The notes under the pieces: model-generated
Seen by the model: the letters and a program-made list of their open reading frames with translations, nothing else
Databases searched by the model: none
Told to the model about the DNA's origin: nothing
Position numbers and translations under genes: made by a program
Origin: Lysinibacillus_B sp042920265
GTDB lineage: Bacteria > Bacillota > Bacilli > Bacillales_A > Planococcaceae
Length of the DNA: 64,000 nt
NCBI RefSeq assembly: GCF_042920265.1
Contig: NZ_JBDQZI010000009.1
Location: 1-64,000 of the forward strand
Direction of reading: 5' to 3'
Shown here: positions 44,305 through 53,414 of the stretch, piece by piece
Numbering within the stretch: the stretch's first letter is position 1
How the letters are laid out: each line of letters begins with the position of its first letter

Positions 44305-44853
44305 ATGTTTACATATCGAGTGGATGATGAAGTAGCATTAAAGCTTGTGACACAGCGAGATGCAGAAGAGGTGTTTGATTTAATAGAGGAAAATCGTGAG
44401 CATCTACGAGAGTGGCTAGGTTGGCTGGATTTTTCTACTGATATGAGTGTGACACGTAAAGTGATTGATATGAATTTACAGAAGTTTATCCAGAACGAAG
44501 CATTGGATACAGCGATTATTTATAAGGGGAAAATGGCTGGGAAAGTTAGTATTAATGTCATTAACTACGCAAATAAAACAGCACAGCTCGGTTATATGTT
44601 AGGTTCGAAATATGAAGGGCGAGGAATTATGACACGCGCTGTTAAAGCGATGATTGATATTGCCCTATTTGAATACGATTTGCATAAAGTTGAAATTCAC
44701 GCAGCAGAAGGGAATCGTAAAAGTCGTGCCATCCCGGAGCGGCTTGGGTTTATGCAGGAAGGAACGATTCGAAGTGCAGAATGGCTATACAATCACTATG
44801 TAGATCACGTTGTTTACGGCATGTTGCGGAAAGAATGGCTGACACGGAAATGA
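44305..44853 (+). CDS. GNAT acetyltransferase, RimL/YdaF type
   Basis: The 182-residue protein fits the ribosomal-protein-serine acetyltransferase group: the N-terminal EENREHLREWLGWLDF, the acetyl-CoA loop YEGRGIMTRA and the C-terminal IRSAEWLYNHYVDHVVYGML. Such enzymes acetylate protein N-termini or polyamines. AAGGGGGAGCGGAC precedes the ATG. It is followed by a repeat-family terminator. Confidence 0.88.
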   Translation: MFTYRVDDEVALKLVTQRDAEEVFDLIEENREHLREWLGWLDFSTDMSVTRKVIDMNLQKFIQNEALDTAIIYKGKMAGKVSINVINYANKTAQLGYMLGSKYEGRGIMTRAVKAMIDIALFEYDLHKVEIHAAEGNRKSRAIPERLGFMQEGTIRSAEWLYNHYVDHVVYGMLRKEWLTRK

Positions 44854-44856
44854 AAA

Positions 44857-44905
44857 AGCGAAGGAGCTGTCTGAAAAGACATTTTGAGATGGCTCCCTCG
44901 CTGTT
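44857..44905. terminator. terminator with conserved repeat loop
   Basis: A stem of GCGAAGGAGC with GGCTCCCTCGC encloses TGTCTGAAAAGACATTTTG (44868-44886), identical over 19 nt to the loop region at 10466. It lies between convergent genes and can serve both. Confidence 0.75.
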
Positions 44906-44908
44906 GCT

Positions 44909-45277
44909 TTATTCGATATCCCCTGTCCAACTAGACATCCCTTCGGATACATTAACGACATCATAGCCTTCCGTGACTAAAATGTCACTTGCTGTTTGGG
45001 AACGGTTGCCACTACGGCAAATGACGATGTATTTTTCCTCTTTTGATAGTTCACTGAAATCTTCCTGCTGTAGGGCAGATAACGGTTTATTTTGGGCGGA
45101 TGGAATATGCCCTTCCGCAAATTCATTCGGTTCACGTACATCGAGTACAATATACCCTTCACTCATTTTTCCCTCGACTTCATTGAGTGCAATCGTTTCA
45201 TAGCTTCCTTCCTCATTACTGCAAGCAGCAAGTGCTACTATACAAAGAGCCATCATAACGAATAACCATTTTTTCAT
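44909..45277 (-). CDS. rhodanese-domain lipoprotein
   Basis: The 122-residue protein has a lipoprotein signal (lipobox LAAC, Cys19) and one rhodanese domain with VLDVREPNEFAEGHI and the active-site loop CRSGNRS (Cys87). It would carry persulfide sulfur on the outer face of the membrane. I chose ATG 45277, since AGGAGGTAC lies within the frame's first codons from 45292. The promoter and a CstR-like operator lie directly upstream. Confidence 0.9.
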   Translation of the reverse strand: MKKWLFVMMALCIVALAACSNEEGSYETIALNEVEGKMSEGYIVLDVREPNEFAEGHIPSAQNKPLSALQQEDFSELSKEEKYIVICRSGNRSQTASDILVTEGYDVVNVSEGMSSWTGDIE

Positions 45278-45300
45278 GTAGAGTACCTCCATTTTGTTTT

Positions 45301-45343
45301 ATACCTATAGGGGTATTATAGGTGACCTGATTTTAACATGCAA
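45301..45343 (-). promoter_or_regulatory. rhodanese gene promoter with CstR-like operator
   Basis: On the minus strand, TTGCAT (45338-45343) and TATAAT (45315-45320) are 17 bp apart, a good sigma-A promoter. ATACC-N6-GGTAT (45301-45316) overlaps the -10 and the start site. The same operator shape is found at 58816, 63802 and 63889, all in front of sulfur-transfer genes. Confidence 0.75.
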
Positions 45344-45846
45344 TAAAATAAATTATGAAATGAGAGAGTTTATAAATAGTTTTGCATTAAGAAACCGTAG
45401 TTGAATCTTTTCTCCCTACTAATTGCAGTTATAAACTTAAGTTTTCAAGTTTTTGAACTAATTAAAGCCAAATGTATGTAAACCTTAAAAGCGAGCAGCT
45501 TCATCCATAAAATGTTTGAATAAATAACAGTGAAGTAGAAAGATCTGTCGAAGTTATTCTTCAATCGTGAAGGCACCTAAAATGGTGAACAGTGGGTCTT
45601 AACTTTTTCGGCACTCCGCCGACTGTTACAAGCATATATACACGTGGATTAAAATTCACTCTTGTCTGTTGGATATGAGATAAACCAAAAAAGGAACGGT
45701 ATGTTTTTTGCCTATTTTTTCTGAATTAGCAACCAAAAATTATTGAAGAAGATGTTTTCCTCTTATTATATTCAATAGTATAGTAAGGTTCTAACTTTAT
45801 ATATCAAAATAGTTTTACTATTCAAAAAATATTATTGACACTGTTC

Positions 45847-45921
45847 TAGAAAGCGATTACACTATACCTAGTTAGTAGTCATTTTAGAAAGCAATTACGC
45901 GATACCTAGTTAGTAGTCATT
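45847..45921. repeat. 38-bp direct repeat at the hutP promoter
   Basis: Two 37-nt copies (45847-45883 and 45885-45921) differ at only a few positions; both end ATACCTAGTTAGTAGTCATT. A -35 TTGACA (45835-45840) and a -10-like TACACT (45858-45863) place the first copy over the hutP promoter. The rest of 45344-45834 has no gene that I can support. Confidence 0.7.
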
Positions 45922-45957
45922 AGAATTTATAAGCTAAAAAATAGAAAGAGTGTTAAT

Positions 45958-46401
45958 ATGGCATTGAGTAAAAATCGTTGTATAGGTAGATTATCCATTC
46001 TTCTTTTATTCTCAGATGATTCAACTCAACAATTAGCAAAACTTGAGCAGGGGAATTGGAAGGGATGCACAGGAAAAGTTGGTTCGATGGACTCTCAAAA
46101 AATAGTTGCTGCAATTGAAACAGCAGCTAAGAAAAACGGGATTATCCAGACGGACGTTTATCGTGAATCTCATGCATTATACCATGCCATTATTGAAGCA
46201 CTACATGGTGTAACAAGAGGTCAGGTACAATTAGGATCTGTACTTAGAACTGTTGGCTTATCTTTTGCTGTTTTACGTGGGAATCCATATGATAATGAGC
46301 AAGAGGGAGATTGGGTTGCCGTTTCTTTATATGGAACAATTGGTGCACCGGTTAAGGGATCGGAGCATGAAACAATTGGTTTAGGAATTAATCATATATA
46401 A
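45958..46401 (+). CDS. hutP: hut operon antiterminator HutP
   Basis: The 147-residue RNA-binding protein, when loaded with L-histidine and Mg2+, binds the hut leader and prevents formation of the terminator ahead of hutH. It has the strongly conserved KVGSMDSQKIVAAIETAAKK, YRESHALYHAIIEALHGVTR and YGTIGAPVKGSEHE stretches. The histidine/metal ligands of the family (the two His in ESHALYH) are kept. The start follows a modest AAAGAG site. Its target hairpin lies 9 nt after the stop. Confidence 0.96.
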   Translation: MALSKNRCIGRLSILLLFSDDSTQQLAKLEQGNWKGCTGKVGSMDSQKIVAAIETAAKKNGIIQTDVYRESHALYHAIIEALHGVTRGQVQLGSVLRTVGLSFAVLRGNPYDNEQEGDWVAVSLYGTIGAPVKGSEHETIGLGINHI

Positions 46402-46409
46402 TTTGCCCA

Positions 46410-46483
46410 TAGTTTTTTAGTTAACAGGGGGCTATATCGTGAAATCATTTTTTGTGTGATTTCATTGATATAGCCCCCTTTTC
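46410..46483 (+). promoter_or_regulatory. HutP-binding site and conditional terminator
   Basis: UAG triplets at 46410-46412 and 46418-46420 and CAG at 46425-46427 fit the HutP NAG-repeat pattern. They run into the terminator hairpin: GGGGGCTATATC (46427-46438) pairs with GATATAGCCCCC (46467-46478), with an inner 8-bp stem (46440-46447/46457-46464) and then TTTTCT. This is the histidine-responsive attenuator of hutH. Confidence 0.9.
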
Positions 46484-46529
46484 TATTATGACTTTACTTA
46501 ACTAAAGGAAATGGAAGGGAGACAATAAG

Positions 46530-48047
46530 ATGGTCACATTAAATGGAAATAAGCTTACTTTAGATGAGGTACGAAAAGTCCTTTTGGATGGAGAAAGAGT
46601 TACTTTTACTGAAGAGAGCATGAAAAAAGTTCAAGAAAGTAGAAAAGCGGTTGAAAAAATCGTTGCTGAAGAGCGTATTGTTTATGGCATTACGACAGGA
46701 TTTGGGAAATTTAGTGATGTTTTTATTGGCAAAGAAGATGTTGAAGCACTACAGCTAAATTTAATTCGTTCACATGCTTGTGGAGTTGGCGAACCTTTTC
46801 CGGAAATTGTATCACGTGCGATGATTCTGCTTCGAGCAAATGCATTACTGAAAGGTTTTTCAGGTGTAAGACCTGTCGTTATTGAAAAATTGATTGAGCT
46901 ATTAAATGCTGGTATTCATCCGGTTGTTCCTCAACAAGGATCACTAGGTGCAAGTGGTGATTTAGCACCCCTTTCACATTTAGCTCTTGTGTTAATAGGG
47001 GAGGGTGAAGTTTTTTATAAAGGGGAGAAAACATCAGCGATTCATGCATTAATGAAAGAAGATATTTTCCCAATCACATTAACAGCAAAAGAAGGATTAG
47101 CGCTTATTAATGGAACACAAGCAATGACCGCAATGGGTGTAGTTGCATATTTGGAAGCAGAAAAATTAGCGTATCAAACAGAATTAATAGCATCCATAAC
47201 GATTGAAGGATTACGTGGAATTATTGATGCATTTGACGAAGATATTCAGTTGGCTCGTGGCTATAAAGAGCAAGTAGAGGTTGCTGAACGAATTCGCGCA
47301 CATCTTTCTGACAGCTTATTAATAACAAAACAAGGGGAAATACGTGTACAAGATGCATACTCAATTCGCTGTATTCCTCAGGTACACGGAGCAACATGGC
47401 AGACATTAAATTATGTAAAAGAGAAATTAGAAATTGAAATGAATGCAGCTACTGATAATCCATTAATTTTTGATAATGGTGAAAAAGTATTATCGGGTGG
47501 TAACTTCCATGGACAGCCGATTGCCTTTGCGATGGATTTCTTAGCAATTGCTGTAGCGGAGCTAGCAAATATATCTGAGCGTAGAATTGAACGTTTAGTA
47601 AATCCACAATTAAATGACCTACCGCCATTTTTAAGCCCTGAACCAGGTTTACAATCAGGGGCAATGATCATGCAGTATGTCGCAGCATCTCTTGTATCTG
47701 AAAATAAAACACTCGCACATCCTGCAAGTGTAGATTCCATTCCTTCATCAGCAAACCAAGAGGATCACGTGAGTATGGGGACGATTGGATCAAGACATGC
47801 ATATCAAGTAATTACAAATACTCGTCGTGTATTAGCAATCGAAGCGATTTGTGCAATACAGGCAGCAGAAATTCGCGGTAAAGAAAAAATGGCTTCTGCA
47901 ACAAGAGGGTTTTTAGAAAATGGTAGAAAAATCGTGCCGTTTATTAGTGAAGATAGAGTGTTTTCAAAGGATATTGAAGCAATGAATAATTGGTTAAAAG
48001 TTGGTACTTTCCTGTTTGATAAAAATCTATCAAATACTCATCATTAA
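46530..48047 (+). CDS. hutH: histidine ammonia-lyase
   Basis: The 505-residue enzyme removes ammonia from L-histidine to give urocanate, the first step of histidine breakdown. It has the Ala-Ser-Gly triad (GSLGASGDLAPLSH, residues 137-150) that forms the MIO electrophile, and the YGITTGFGKFSD motif with the catalytic Tyr. GAAGGGAGAC precedes the start. Normally hutU, hutI and hutG follow; here a permease and a racemase follow instead, so later steps must be encoded elsewhere, if present. Confidence 0.97.
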   Translation: MVTLNGNKLTLDEVRKVLLDGERVTFTEESMKKVQESRKAVEKIVAEERIVYGITTGFGKFSDVFIGKEDVEALQLNLIRSHACGVGEPFPEIVSRAMILLRANALLKGFSGVRPVVIEKLIELLNAGIHPVVPQQGSLGASGDLAPLSHLALVLIGEGEVFYKGEKTSAIHALMKEDIFPITLTAKEGLALINGTQAMTAMGVVAYLEAEKLAYQTELIASITIEGLRGIIDAFDEDIQLARGYKEQVEVAERIRAHLSDSLLITKQGEIRVQDAYSIRCIPQVHGATWQTLNYVKEKLEIEMNAATDNPLIFDNGEKVLSGGNFHGQPIAFAMDFLAIAVAELANISERRIERLVNPQLNDLPPFLSPEPGLQSGAMIMQYVAASLVSENKTLAHPASVDSIPSSANQEDHVSMGTIGSRHAYQVITNTRRVLAIEAICAIQAAEIRGKEKMASATRGFLENGRKIVPFISEDRVFSKDIEAMNNWLKVGTFLFDKNLSNTHH

Positions 48048-48095
48048 AAAGATAGATTAATGGACCAAGACAATTATAGAAGATAATACAAAGTG

Positions 48096-48169
48096 TAGGA
48101 GAAGTGTGGGAATTTTGAGCATGACGAAGAATAAACTCGTTAGCTTATCCTATTGCCACACTCCTCCTA
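48096..48169 (+). other. structured leader between hutH and the permease gene
   Basis: AGGAGAAGTGTGG (48097-48109) pairs with CCACACTCCTCCT (48156-48168) with one mismatch, and inner AGC/GACGA pairs with TCGT/AGCT. No T-run follows, so this is not a simple terminator. It lies 200 nt before the permease start and could be a regulatory RNA fold. The remaining gap to 48368 shows no credible gene. Confidence 0.5.
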
Positions 48170-48368
48170 GAAATCCAATCATTAAAACTATAAAAAGAGT
48201 TAGAGTAATGGTTGGAAATGTTCTTTTACCTAAACAGTTTTGCAAAAAATATGAGAACTGTTATATAGGAATCTACGCAATGGGATGTTAATGTTCAGTA
48301 TACCAGCATGGTTCTCTTTATATAAAATAAAAAAATACTAAACGCTTCAATTAAGAAAGGATGATTGG

Positions 48369-49703
48369 ATGTTCAATGCTGTAGTAGTTTCAGTAATAGT
48401 CATGGTCGTATTGAGTCTTCTTCGGGTTAATGTAATGTTGACAATTTTGTTTGCAGCTTGTGTTGCAGGTTTGATGGAAGGGTTGTCGCTGTCTGATACG
48501 ATGAGTATGTTAATCTCCGGAATGGGAGGACAAGCAAATACAGCGTTAAGTTATGTTTTGCTTGGAATATTCGCAGTTATGATTGGCTATTCGGGAATTA
48601 CTGGATTTCTTGTAAAAAAACTTGTAAGCGTTTTAAAAGGAAAGCGTTCAGTTTTATTGTTGACAATTGCTGGAGTAGCTTGTTGTTCCCAAAATATTGT
48701 TCCTGTACACATAGCGTTTATTCCGATTTTAATCCCACCTTTACTCCACCTGTTTGATAAAATGAAAGTTGACCGCAGAGGTGTGGCCGCAGCGCTAACG
48801 TTTGGATTGAAGGCTCCATATATTATGATTCCTGCAGGTTTCGGTTTAATTTTCCATGGTATTATTGCCGATGAAATGAAAGCAAACGGTATGGAAATCG
48901 CTGTTACATCTGTTACTTCTTCGATGTTAATACCGGGAATGGGTATGATCGTTGGTTTATTCGTTGCGATTTTTATTTCTTATCGGAAGAATCGTGAACT
49001 GCCTGTTAGTGAACGCGCGGGACTGTCTTTAAGTGAATATGAGGTTGTAAATGAGATAGCAGCATCTGAAGAGATGGAATTGTCATTTACATCACGACAC
49101 ATGTTTACAATTGTTGCAACTATTTGTGCGCTTGTTGTGCAACTTGTAAGTAATTCACTCGTTTTGGGAGCGCTTACAGGTATTGTCCTCATGTTTTTAT
49201 TAACGGTAGTCCCATTCAAAGAAGGGGAAAAGGTTATCAATGAAGGGATTAATATGATGGCGATGATCGCATTTGTAATGTTGATTGCCTCTGGATATGC
49301 AACGATTTTGAAAGAAACAGGCGCTGTTGAAAGCCTTGTACAGTCCTCAACAGAGATGTTAGGGGATAATAAAATGTTTATTGCGACCATGTTACTTCTA
49401 GTTGGTTTACTAATCACGATGGGAATCGGCTCCTCATTCGGCACAATCCCTATTCTTGCAGCCTTGTTCGTCCCGCTTTGTGCAGCCGTAGGTTTCTCTC
49501 CATTGGCGACTGCCGCATTAATTGGTACTGCTGGAGCGCTTGGAGATGCAGGTTCACCAGCATCAGACAGTACGCTTGGACCGACTTCAGGGTTGAATGC
49601 TGATGGAAAACACAATCATATTTGGGATACATGTGTCCCGACCTTCTTGCACTATAACATACCATTATTTATTTTTGGTCTCATTGCTGCAATGGTGCTT
49701 TAA
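48369..49703 (+). CDS. NhaC-superfamily permease, YuiF/HisP-like
   Basis: The 444-residue protein has ~12 transmembrane segments. Conserved stretches include GIFAVMIGYSGITGFLVKKL, CCSQNIVPVHIAFIPILIPP and the C-terminal GDAGSPASDSTLGPTSGLN. It matches the YuiF group, which includes proposed histidine permeases of Bacillus. Its place after hutH strongly suggests histidine uptake, probably driven by H+ or Na+. AAAGGATG precedes the start. Confidence 0.85.
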   Translation: MFNAVVVSVIVMVVLSLLRVNVMLTILFAACVAGLMEGLSLSDTMSMLISGMGGQANTALSYVLLGIFAVMIGYSGITGFLVKKLVSVLKGKRSVLLLTIAGVACCSQNIVPVHIAFIPILIPPLLHLFDKMKVDRRGVAAALTFGLKAPYIMIPAGFGLIFHGIIADEMKANGMEIAVTSVTSSMLIPGMGMIVGLFVAIFISYRKNRELPVSERAGLSLSEYEVVNEIAASEEMELSFTSRHMFTIVATICALVVQLVSNSLVLGALTGIVLMFLLTVVPFKEGEKVINEGINMMAMIAFVMLIASGYATILKETGAVESLVQSSTEMLGDNKMFIATMLLLVGLLITMGIGSSFGTIPILAALFVPLCAAVGFSPLATAALIGTAGALGDAGSPASDSTLGPTSGLNADGKHNHIWDTCVPTFLHYNIPLFIFGLIAAMVL

Positions 49704-50047
49704 AATCAATTTGATTAAACCAGTTATAAGGTGTACATTAGTCAAAACATTAATCGATACTGATTATAATCTTGGAATTAAAGGGATTTTATGTTAAGAA
49801 TTTTCTTAATAATCAGTAAATTGGTAATGTATGGATTTACTAAGTCTGATAAAAGAACGCTATAGCACATAGGGAATTACAGCTACAGTTCAAAAGTGAA
49901 CTTTCCTTTTGCATAAACTAACAAGACTTGCCATAGGTCTAGGCAGTCCCTCTGATTGTTTTTACTAGAGCATTTTAAGCAGATTGATACATCATTTAAA
50001 TAAAAAATTTACTAATAGCTATTTAATAAAAAAGGAGATTAGTTGTA
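49704..50047. other. intergenic gap between permease and racemase genes
   Basis: No gene is seen. The sequence is AT-rich with one weak inverted pairing (GACTTGCC with GGCAGTC near 49927-49950). It may carry a promoter for the racemase gene, but no good -35/-10 pair stands out. Confidence 0.4.
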
Positions 50048-50842
50048 ATGAAGCTTAACTTTGTAAAGATTAGTCCTTCAAAAAATATGACCGTTTTAAT
50101 AACTAACTATGTTGATCCTACTCATTATTCGCAAATCGCCAGTACAATTATGGACTATGAATATGTTAATGCGGAACAGGTAGGCTTTATTGGTACACCG
50201 AAAAGTAAGGAATCCCTAATTAGATTAGAAATGTCGGGAGGGGAATTTTGCGGAAATGCACTCTTAGGGGCTGCTGCATACTGTCACTACAATGGGCTAA
50301 CAGAAAAAAATAATTTCTTGTTAGAAACTTCTGGCGCAGAATCACCACTTACATGTTTAGTTAAAGCGAAATCTTCTAATCATTTTGACGCGAAAGCTGA
50401 AATGCCAGATCCTCTTTCTATTCAAGATATTGTTTTTAATCTTAATGGAAAAAGCATTTCAGGTAGTTGTGTGCAACTAGATGGCATAACTCATTTCTTA
50501 ACGGACTATTGGCCATCCAAGGATGATTTTAATCTTATTATTGAAGAGGTTTCTAAAAAAATTGAAAATAAAGCAATTGGGATTATTCCTTACAGAAGAT
50601 TAAGGGAAAAAGAATATGAGATATGGCCATTCGTTTGCGTTAAAGAAACGGGATCTAGATTTTTCGAGCAAGCATGTGGATCCGGAAGTCTCGCATTAGG
50701 TATTTATTTATCAAAAGGTAAAGAGGACACATTTCACATACATCAGCCGGGCGGGATAATTAATGTCGAAACAGGTGTTAAAAATTATATCTCAACAGAT
50801 GTTCGTTTTACTTGTGAAGGCTTTACCGACATTAATTTATAG
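50048..50842 (+). CDS. DapF-fold amino acid racemase, possibly histidine racemase
   Basis: The 264-residue protein has the two-cysteine catalytic layout of diaminopimelate epimerase: GGEFCGNALLG (Cys68) and FEQACGSGSLALG (Cys210), each a base or acid in turn. The DapF signature around the second Cys (ERGxGET) is not kept, so it is unlikely to be the cell-wall enzyme. CntK of the staphylopine pathway is a DapF-fold histidine racemase. Here the gene follows hutP, hutH and a histidine-type permease, so L-/D-histidine interconversion is a reasonable inference. AAAGGAGATT precedes the ATG. A gap of 344 bp from the permease leaves cotranscription open. Confidence 0.72.
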   Translation: MKLNFVKISPSKNMTVLITNYVDPTHYSQIASTIMDYEYVNAEQVGFIGTPKSKESLIRLEMSGGEFCGNALLGAAAYCHYNGLTEKNNFLLETSGAESPLTCLVKAKSSNHFDAKAEMPDPLSIQDIVFNLNGKSISGSCVQLDGITHFLTDYWPSKDDFNLIIEEVSKKIENKAIGIIPYRRLREKEYEIWPFVCVKETGSRFFEQACGSGSLALGIYLSKGKEDTFHIHQPGGIINVETGVKNYISTDVRFTCEGFTDINL

Positions 50843-51040
50843 TTATTCAATTTCATAAATATCCGCTTTAGAGTCGCAAGGGTTTTAAGGTGCAAAAAAA
50901 GTACCTCTCCTAATGTCTGGCTTTTCACGGGTATCAAGCAATTATGGACAGAAGATTTTGCAATAGTATCTCTATTTACTATTGCTAGAAATATAGGTTG
51001 TTGCTGCTAATACACCTATTAAACATTTAAAGATTTTCGA
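50843..51040. other. intergenic, no gene seen
   Basis: AT-rich sequence with a small AGGTGC/GTACCT pairing near 50889-50913. I see no open frame with a plausible start. Together with 51087-51357 this leaves ~515 bp without a gene. Confidence 0.4.
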
Positions 51041-51088
51041 TAAATGCCGTTCTTTCCTCTACAGGATAGAATGGCATTTATTATATTA
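51041..51088 (+). terminator. terminator downstream of the racemase gene
   Basis: TAAATGCC (51041-51048) pairs with GGCATTTA (51073-51080), and TTCT pairs with AGAA inside, followed by TTATATTA. It lies ~200 nt after the racemase stop. Confidence 0.65.
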
Positions 51089-51357
51089 CGTATGCACATA
51101 AGGAGGTTAATGTATGTTTACTTAAGTCTACATATTTTCGAATGGCGAAGAACAATAAATCAATTTTGTTTAATAGTAGCTATATTGACTAATCGTAGAT
51201 GGAGTGAAGTAAATCTCAGTAATAAATTTTTTAATATAAGAGAATTATAGTTTTTGATTGAATATTTAGCATATTAATGTAATACATTTATATAGAGGGT
51301 TGATGTTGGAGACAAGCTTACAGGAGCCGCGAATTCAAATTTGGAAGGGGTATTGTT

Positions 51358-52758
51358 ATGCAACAAACGACAGTAACACGCATACAAGAAATTTTTCAAA
51401 AGCAACAGGCGTATCAATGGGAAGTACGTAAAACGAATGCAGCGACACGTAAAGAGACACTCGGAAAACTCGCGAAGGCACTAAAAGACAATATGCAGGA
51501 GATTGTAGCGGCGACGATTCAAGATGTGCAAAAGCCACAGTTTGAAGTAGTCAATGAGGTGGTAGCTGTCATCGGCGCCATTGAATATGCTATAGCGAAT
51601 GTAGAAGAGTGGATGAAGCCAGATGTTGTCGAAAGTCAGCCAGGTACAAAAGCGCAAATTATGTACGAGCCAAAAGGGGTAGTGTGTATTTTAGGTACAT
51701 GGAATGCACCGCTTACGGTGTTGATTCATCCGTTAGCAGAGGCAATCGCAGCAGGAAACTGTGCGATTTTAAAGCCGTCTGAACTGACGCCAACGTTTGG
51801 TGAAACATTGCAGAAAGTCATTGCAGCCACATTTGATGAGCAGGAGCTGGCTGTCGTCATTGGAGACGTGGACGTTGCGAATGAATTATTAGACCTTCCT
51901 TTCAATCATATTTGCTTTACGGGTGGTACAAAAATCGGAAAGCTAGTAATGGCGGCTGCTGCGAAGCATTTAGCGTCTGTTACATTAGAGCTTGGTGGAA
52001 AATCCCCAGTCATCATTGACCAAGGCGTAGACCTGGAGCGAGCAGCGATGCGATTAGCGTGGGGCAAAATGATCAATAGTGGCCAAATTTGTATTTCACC
52101 TGATTATGTATGTATACATGAAGAAGATGTTGAGGTATTTGCCCAACATTTTGAACAGCATGTGCATCGAGCATATTATGATGCAAATGGCACGATTCAA
52201 AATGAAGACCGTACACAAATTGTGAATACGGCGCATTATAACCGATTGAAAAACTTATTGAATGATGCAGTGGAAAAGGGGGCACAAGTATTAACGGGTG
52301 GTCATGTTGATGATGATACACGTCGCATCGAACCAACATTGTTAACGAATGTGACGGAAGATATGCTCATTTTACATGAAGAAATTTTCGGTCCGTTATT
52401 GCTCGTTTTACCGTACACAGATATTGAAGAGCCACTGGCGTATATTCGTCAAAATCCGAAGCCACTAGCATTGTATATTTTTAGCGACCAACCAGCGTTA
52501 GTCGAGCATATATTACAAAGTACATCTTCTGGTGGTGTAACGATTAACGACATTGTTGCCCATAATACCCACCCGAATTTACCGTTCGGCGGCGTTAATA
52601 GTTCGGGGATCGGTAGCTATCACGGCATTCATGGCTTTAAGGAGTTTTCACATAGTCGCGCAGTATTTACAGCGGTACCGGCAGATTATGAGGCATTTAT
52701 TATGCCGCCGTATGCAGGCAAACTGGAAATGATGATGCAACAACAAAACGAGCAGTAA
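51358..52758 (+). CDS. aldehyde dehydrogenase family protein
   Basis: The 466-residue NAD(P)-dependent aldehyde dehydrogenase has the cofactor loop FTGGTKIGKLVM (187-198), the catalytic base Glu211 in TLELGGKSP and the nucleophile Cys245 in NSGQICISPDYV. The ~460 length without an N-terminal extension and the ending GIGSYHGIHGFKEFSHSRAV fit the class 3/YwdH-like group, which oxidises fatty or aromatic aldehydes. AAGGGG precedes the start. It is a single gene with its own terminator. Confidence 0.93.
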   Translation: MQQTTVTRIQEIFQKQQAYQWEVRKTNAATRKETLGKLAKALKDNMQEIVAATIQDVQKPQFEVVNEVVAVIGAIEYAIANVEEWMKPDVVESQPGTKAQIMYEPKGVVCILGTWNAPLTVLIHPLAEAIAAGNCAILKPSELTPTFGETLQKVIAATFDEQELAVVIGDVDVANELLDLPFNHICFTGGTKIGKLVMAAAAKHLASVTLELGGKSPVIIDQGVDLERAAMRLAWGKMINSGQICISPDYVCIHEEDVEVFAQHFEQHVHRAYYDANGTIQNEDRTQIVNTAHYNRLKNLLNDAVEKGAQVLTGGHVDDDTRRIEPTLLTNVTEDMLILHEEIFGPLLLVLPYTDIEEPLAYIRQNPKPLALYIFSDQPALVEHILQSTSSGGVTINDIVAHNTHPNLPFGGVNSSGIGSYHGIHGFKEFSHSRAVFTAVPADYEAFIMPPYAGKLEMMMQQQNEQ

Positions 52759-52764
52759 CAATAA

Positions 52765-52805
52765 AACCTATGGGCATTTCAACGTGAAATGCTCATAGGT
52801 TTTTA
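52765..52805 (+). terminator. terminator of the aldehyde dehydrogenase gene
   Basis: AACCTATG and GCATTT pair with AAATGC and CATAGGTT, with one mismatch, and are followed by TTTT. Confidence 0.85.
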
Positions 52806-52858
52806 AATGGCTAGTTTTGTAGAAGTAGCAAATAAACAAACAATCCGTTGTGTTATAC

Positions 52859-53284
52859 TCATTTTCTTTTTTTACTATTACCGCTGAATATACTTAAAAT
52901 GAAGGTTAATCCACCTACAATCCCAAAAATGTTCATGAAATAGAGCTCATAAAATGGGAGATTACTTTTATTAAGCCAATGAGCGATTACATTTATAGTG
53001 GATAATGAAGAAATGATTGGAAATAAAAATGACAGAACTAAACAGGGAAGAGAGATTAAATAGAGTAATTGTTTATTTAATTTAATATTTCTAGAGTGAA
53101 CAAAGAAAATAGAAAGATAGCATCCTATCAAAATATCAAATGTAACCTTTACCCAATAAATGACGGTTGGATTAAAAGCGGAATGGACCTGCTTTTCTAC
53201 ATCATTCAGGACTTGATGAGTTCCGTAGGCTAGTATGATTAACCCAATTAGCCATAATATTTTAAAAATAGGACCTTTGTTCAT
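52859..53284 (-). CDS. four-helix membrane protein of unknown function
   Basis: The 141-residue protein has four hydrophobic segments (e.g. ILWLIGLIILAYGT, LISLPCLVLSFLFPIISS, FMNIFGIVGGLTFILSIF) and a basic C-terminus. AAAGGGGGAAGAAA precedes the ATG. I do not recognise its family. It is monocistronic. Confidence 0.7.
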   Translation of the reverse strand: MNKGPIFKILWLIGLIILAYGTHQVLNDVEKQVHSAFNPTVIYWVKVTFDILIGCYLSIFFVHSRNIKLNKQLLYLISLPCLVLSFLFPIISSLSTINVIAHWLNKSNLPFYELYFMNIFGIVGGLTFILSIFSGNSKKRK

Positions 53285-53361
53285 TTTCTTCCCCCTTTAT
53301 AGAGTGGTTGTTATTAAAATTATACCATATATTTACATAAAACAAAAATTTAGGGGATATA

Positions 53362-53410
53362 GTGCCAGGCACCATTGCTTCATACATAACAAATGGTACC
53401 TAGCCTTTTT
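53362..53410 (-). terminator. imperfect inverted repeat with GTGCCAGGCACC core
   Basis: AGGCACCATT pairs imperfectly with AAATGGTACCT, and the left arm contains the self-complementary GTGCCAGGCACC (53362-53373), a word common in intergenic repeats of Bacillaceae. It lies just beyond the stop of the minus-strand tRNA-editing gene and may end its transcript. Confidence 0.5.
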
Positions 53411-53414
53411 AATA

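Noticed and set aside
48106..48291. 61-codon frame between hutH and the permease
   Set aside because: It lies in a structured RNA region, has no family similarity and an unconvincing start.
48980..49615. 211-codon minus-strand frame opposite the permease
   Set aside because: Shadow of a clear membrane-protein gene.
50048..50842. Diaminopimelate epimerase (dapF)
   Set aside because: The DapF signature ERGxGET near the second cysteine is missing and the context is histidine metabolism, not lysine or wall synthesis.
51044..51250. 68-codon frame after the racemase gene
   Set aside because: It starts within a terminator hairpin and shows no protein character.
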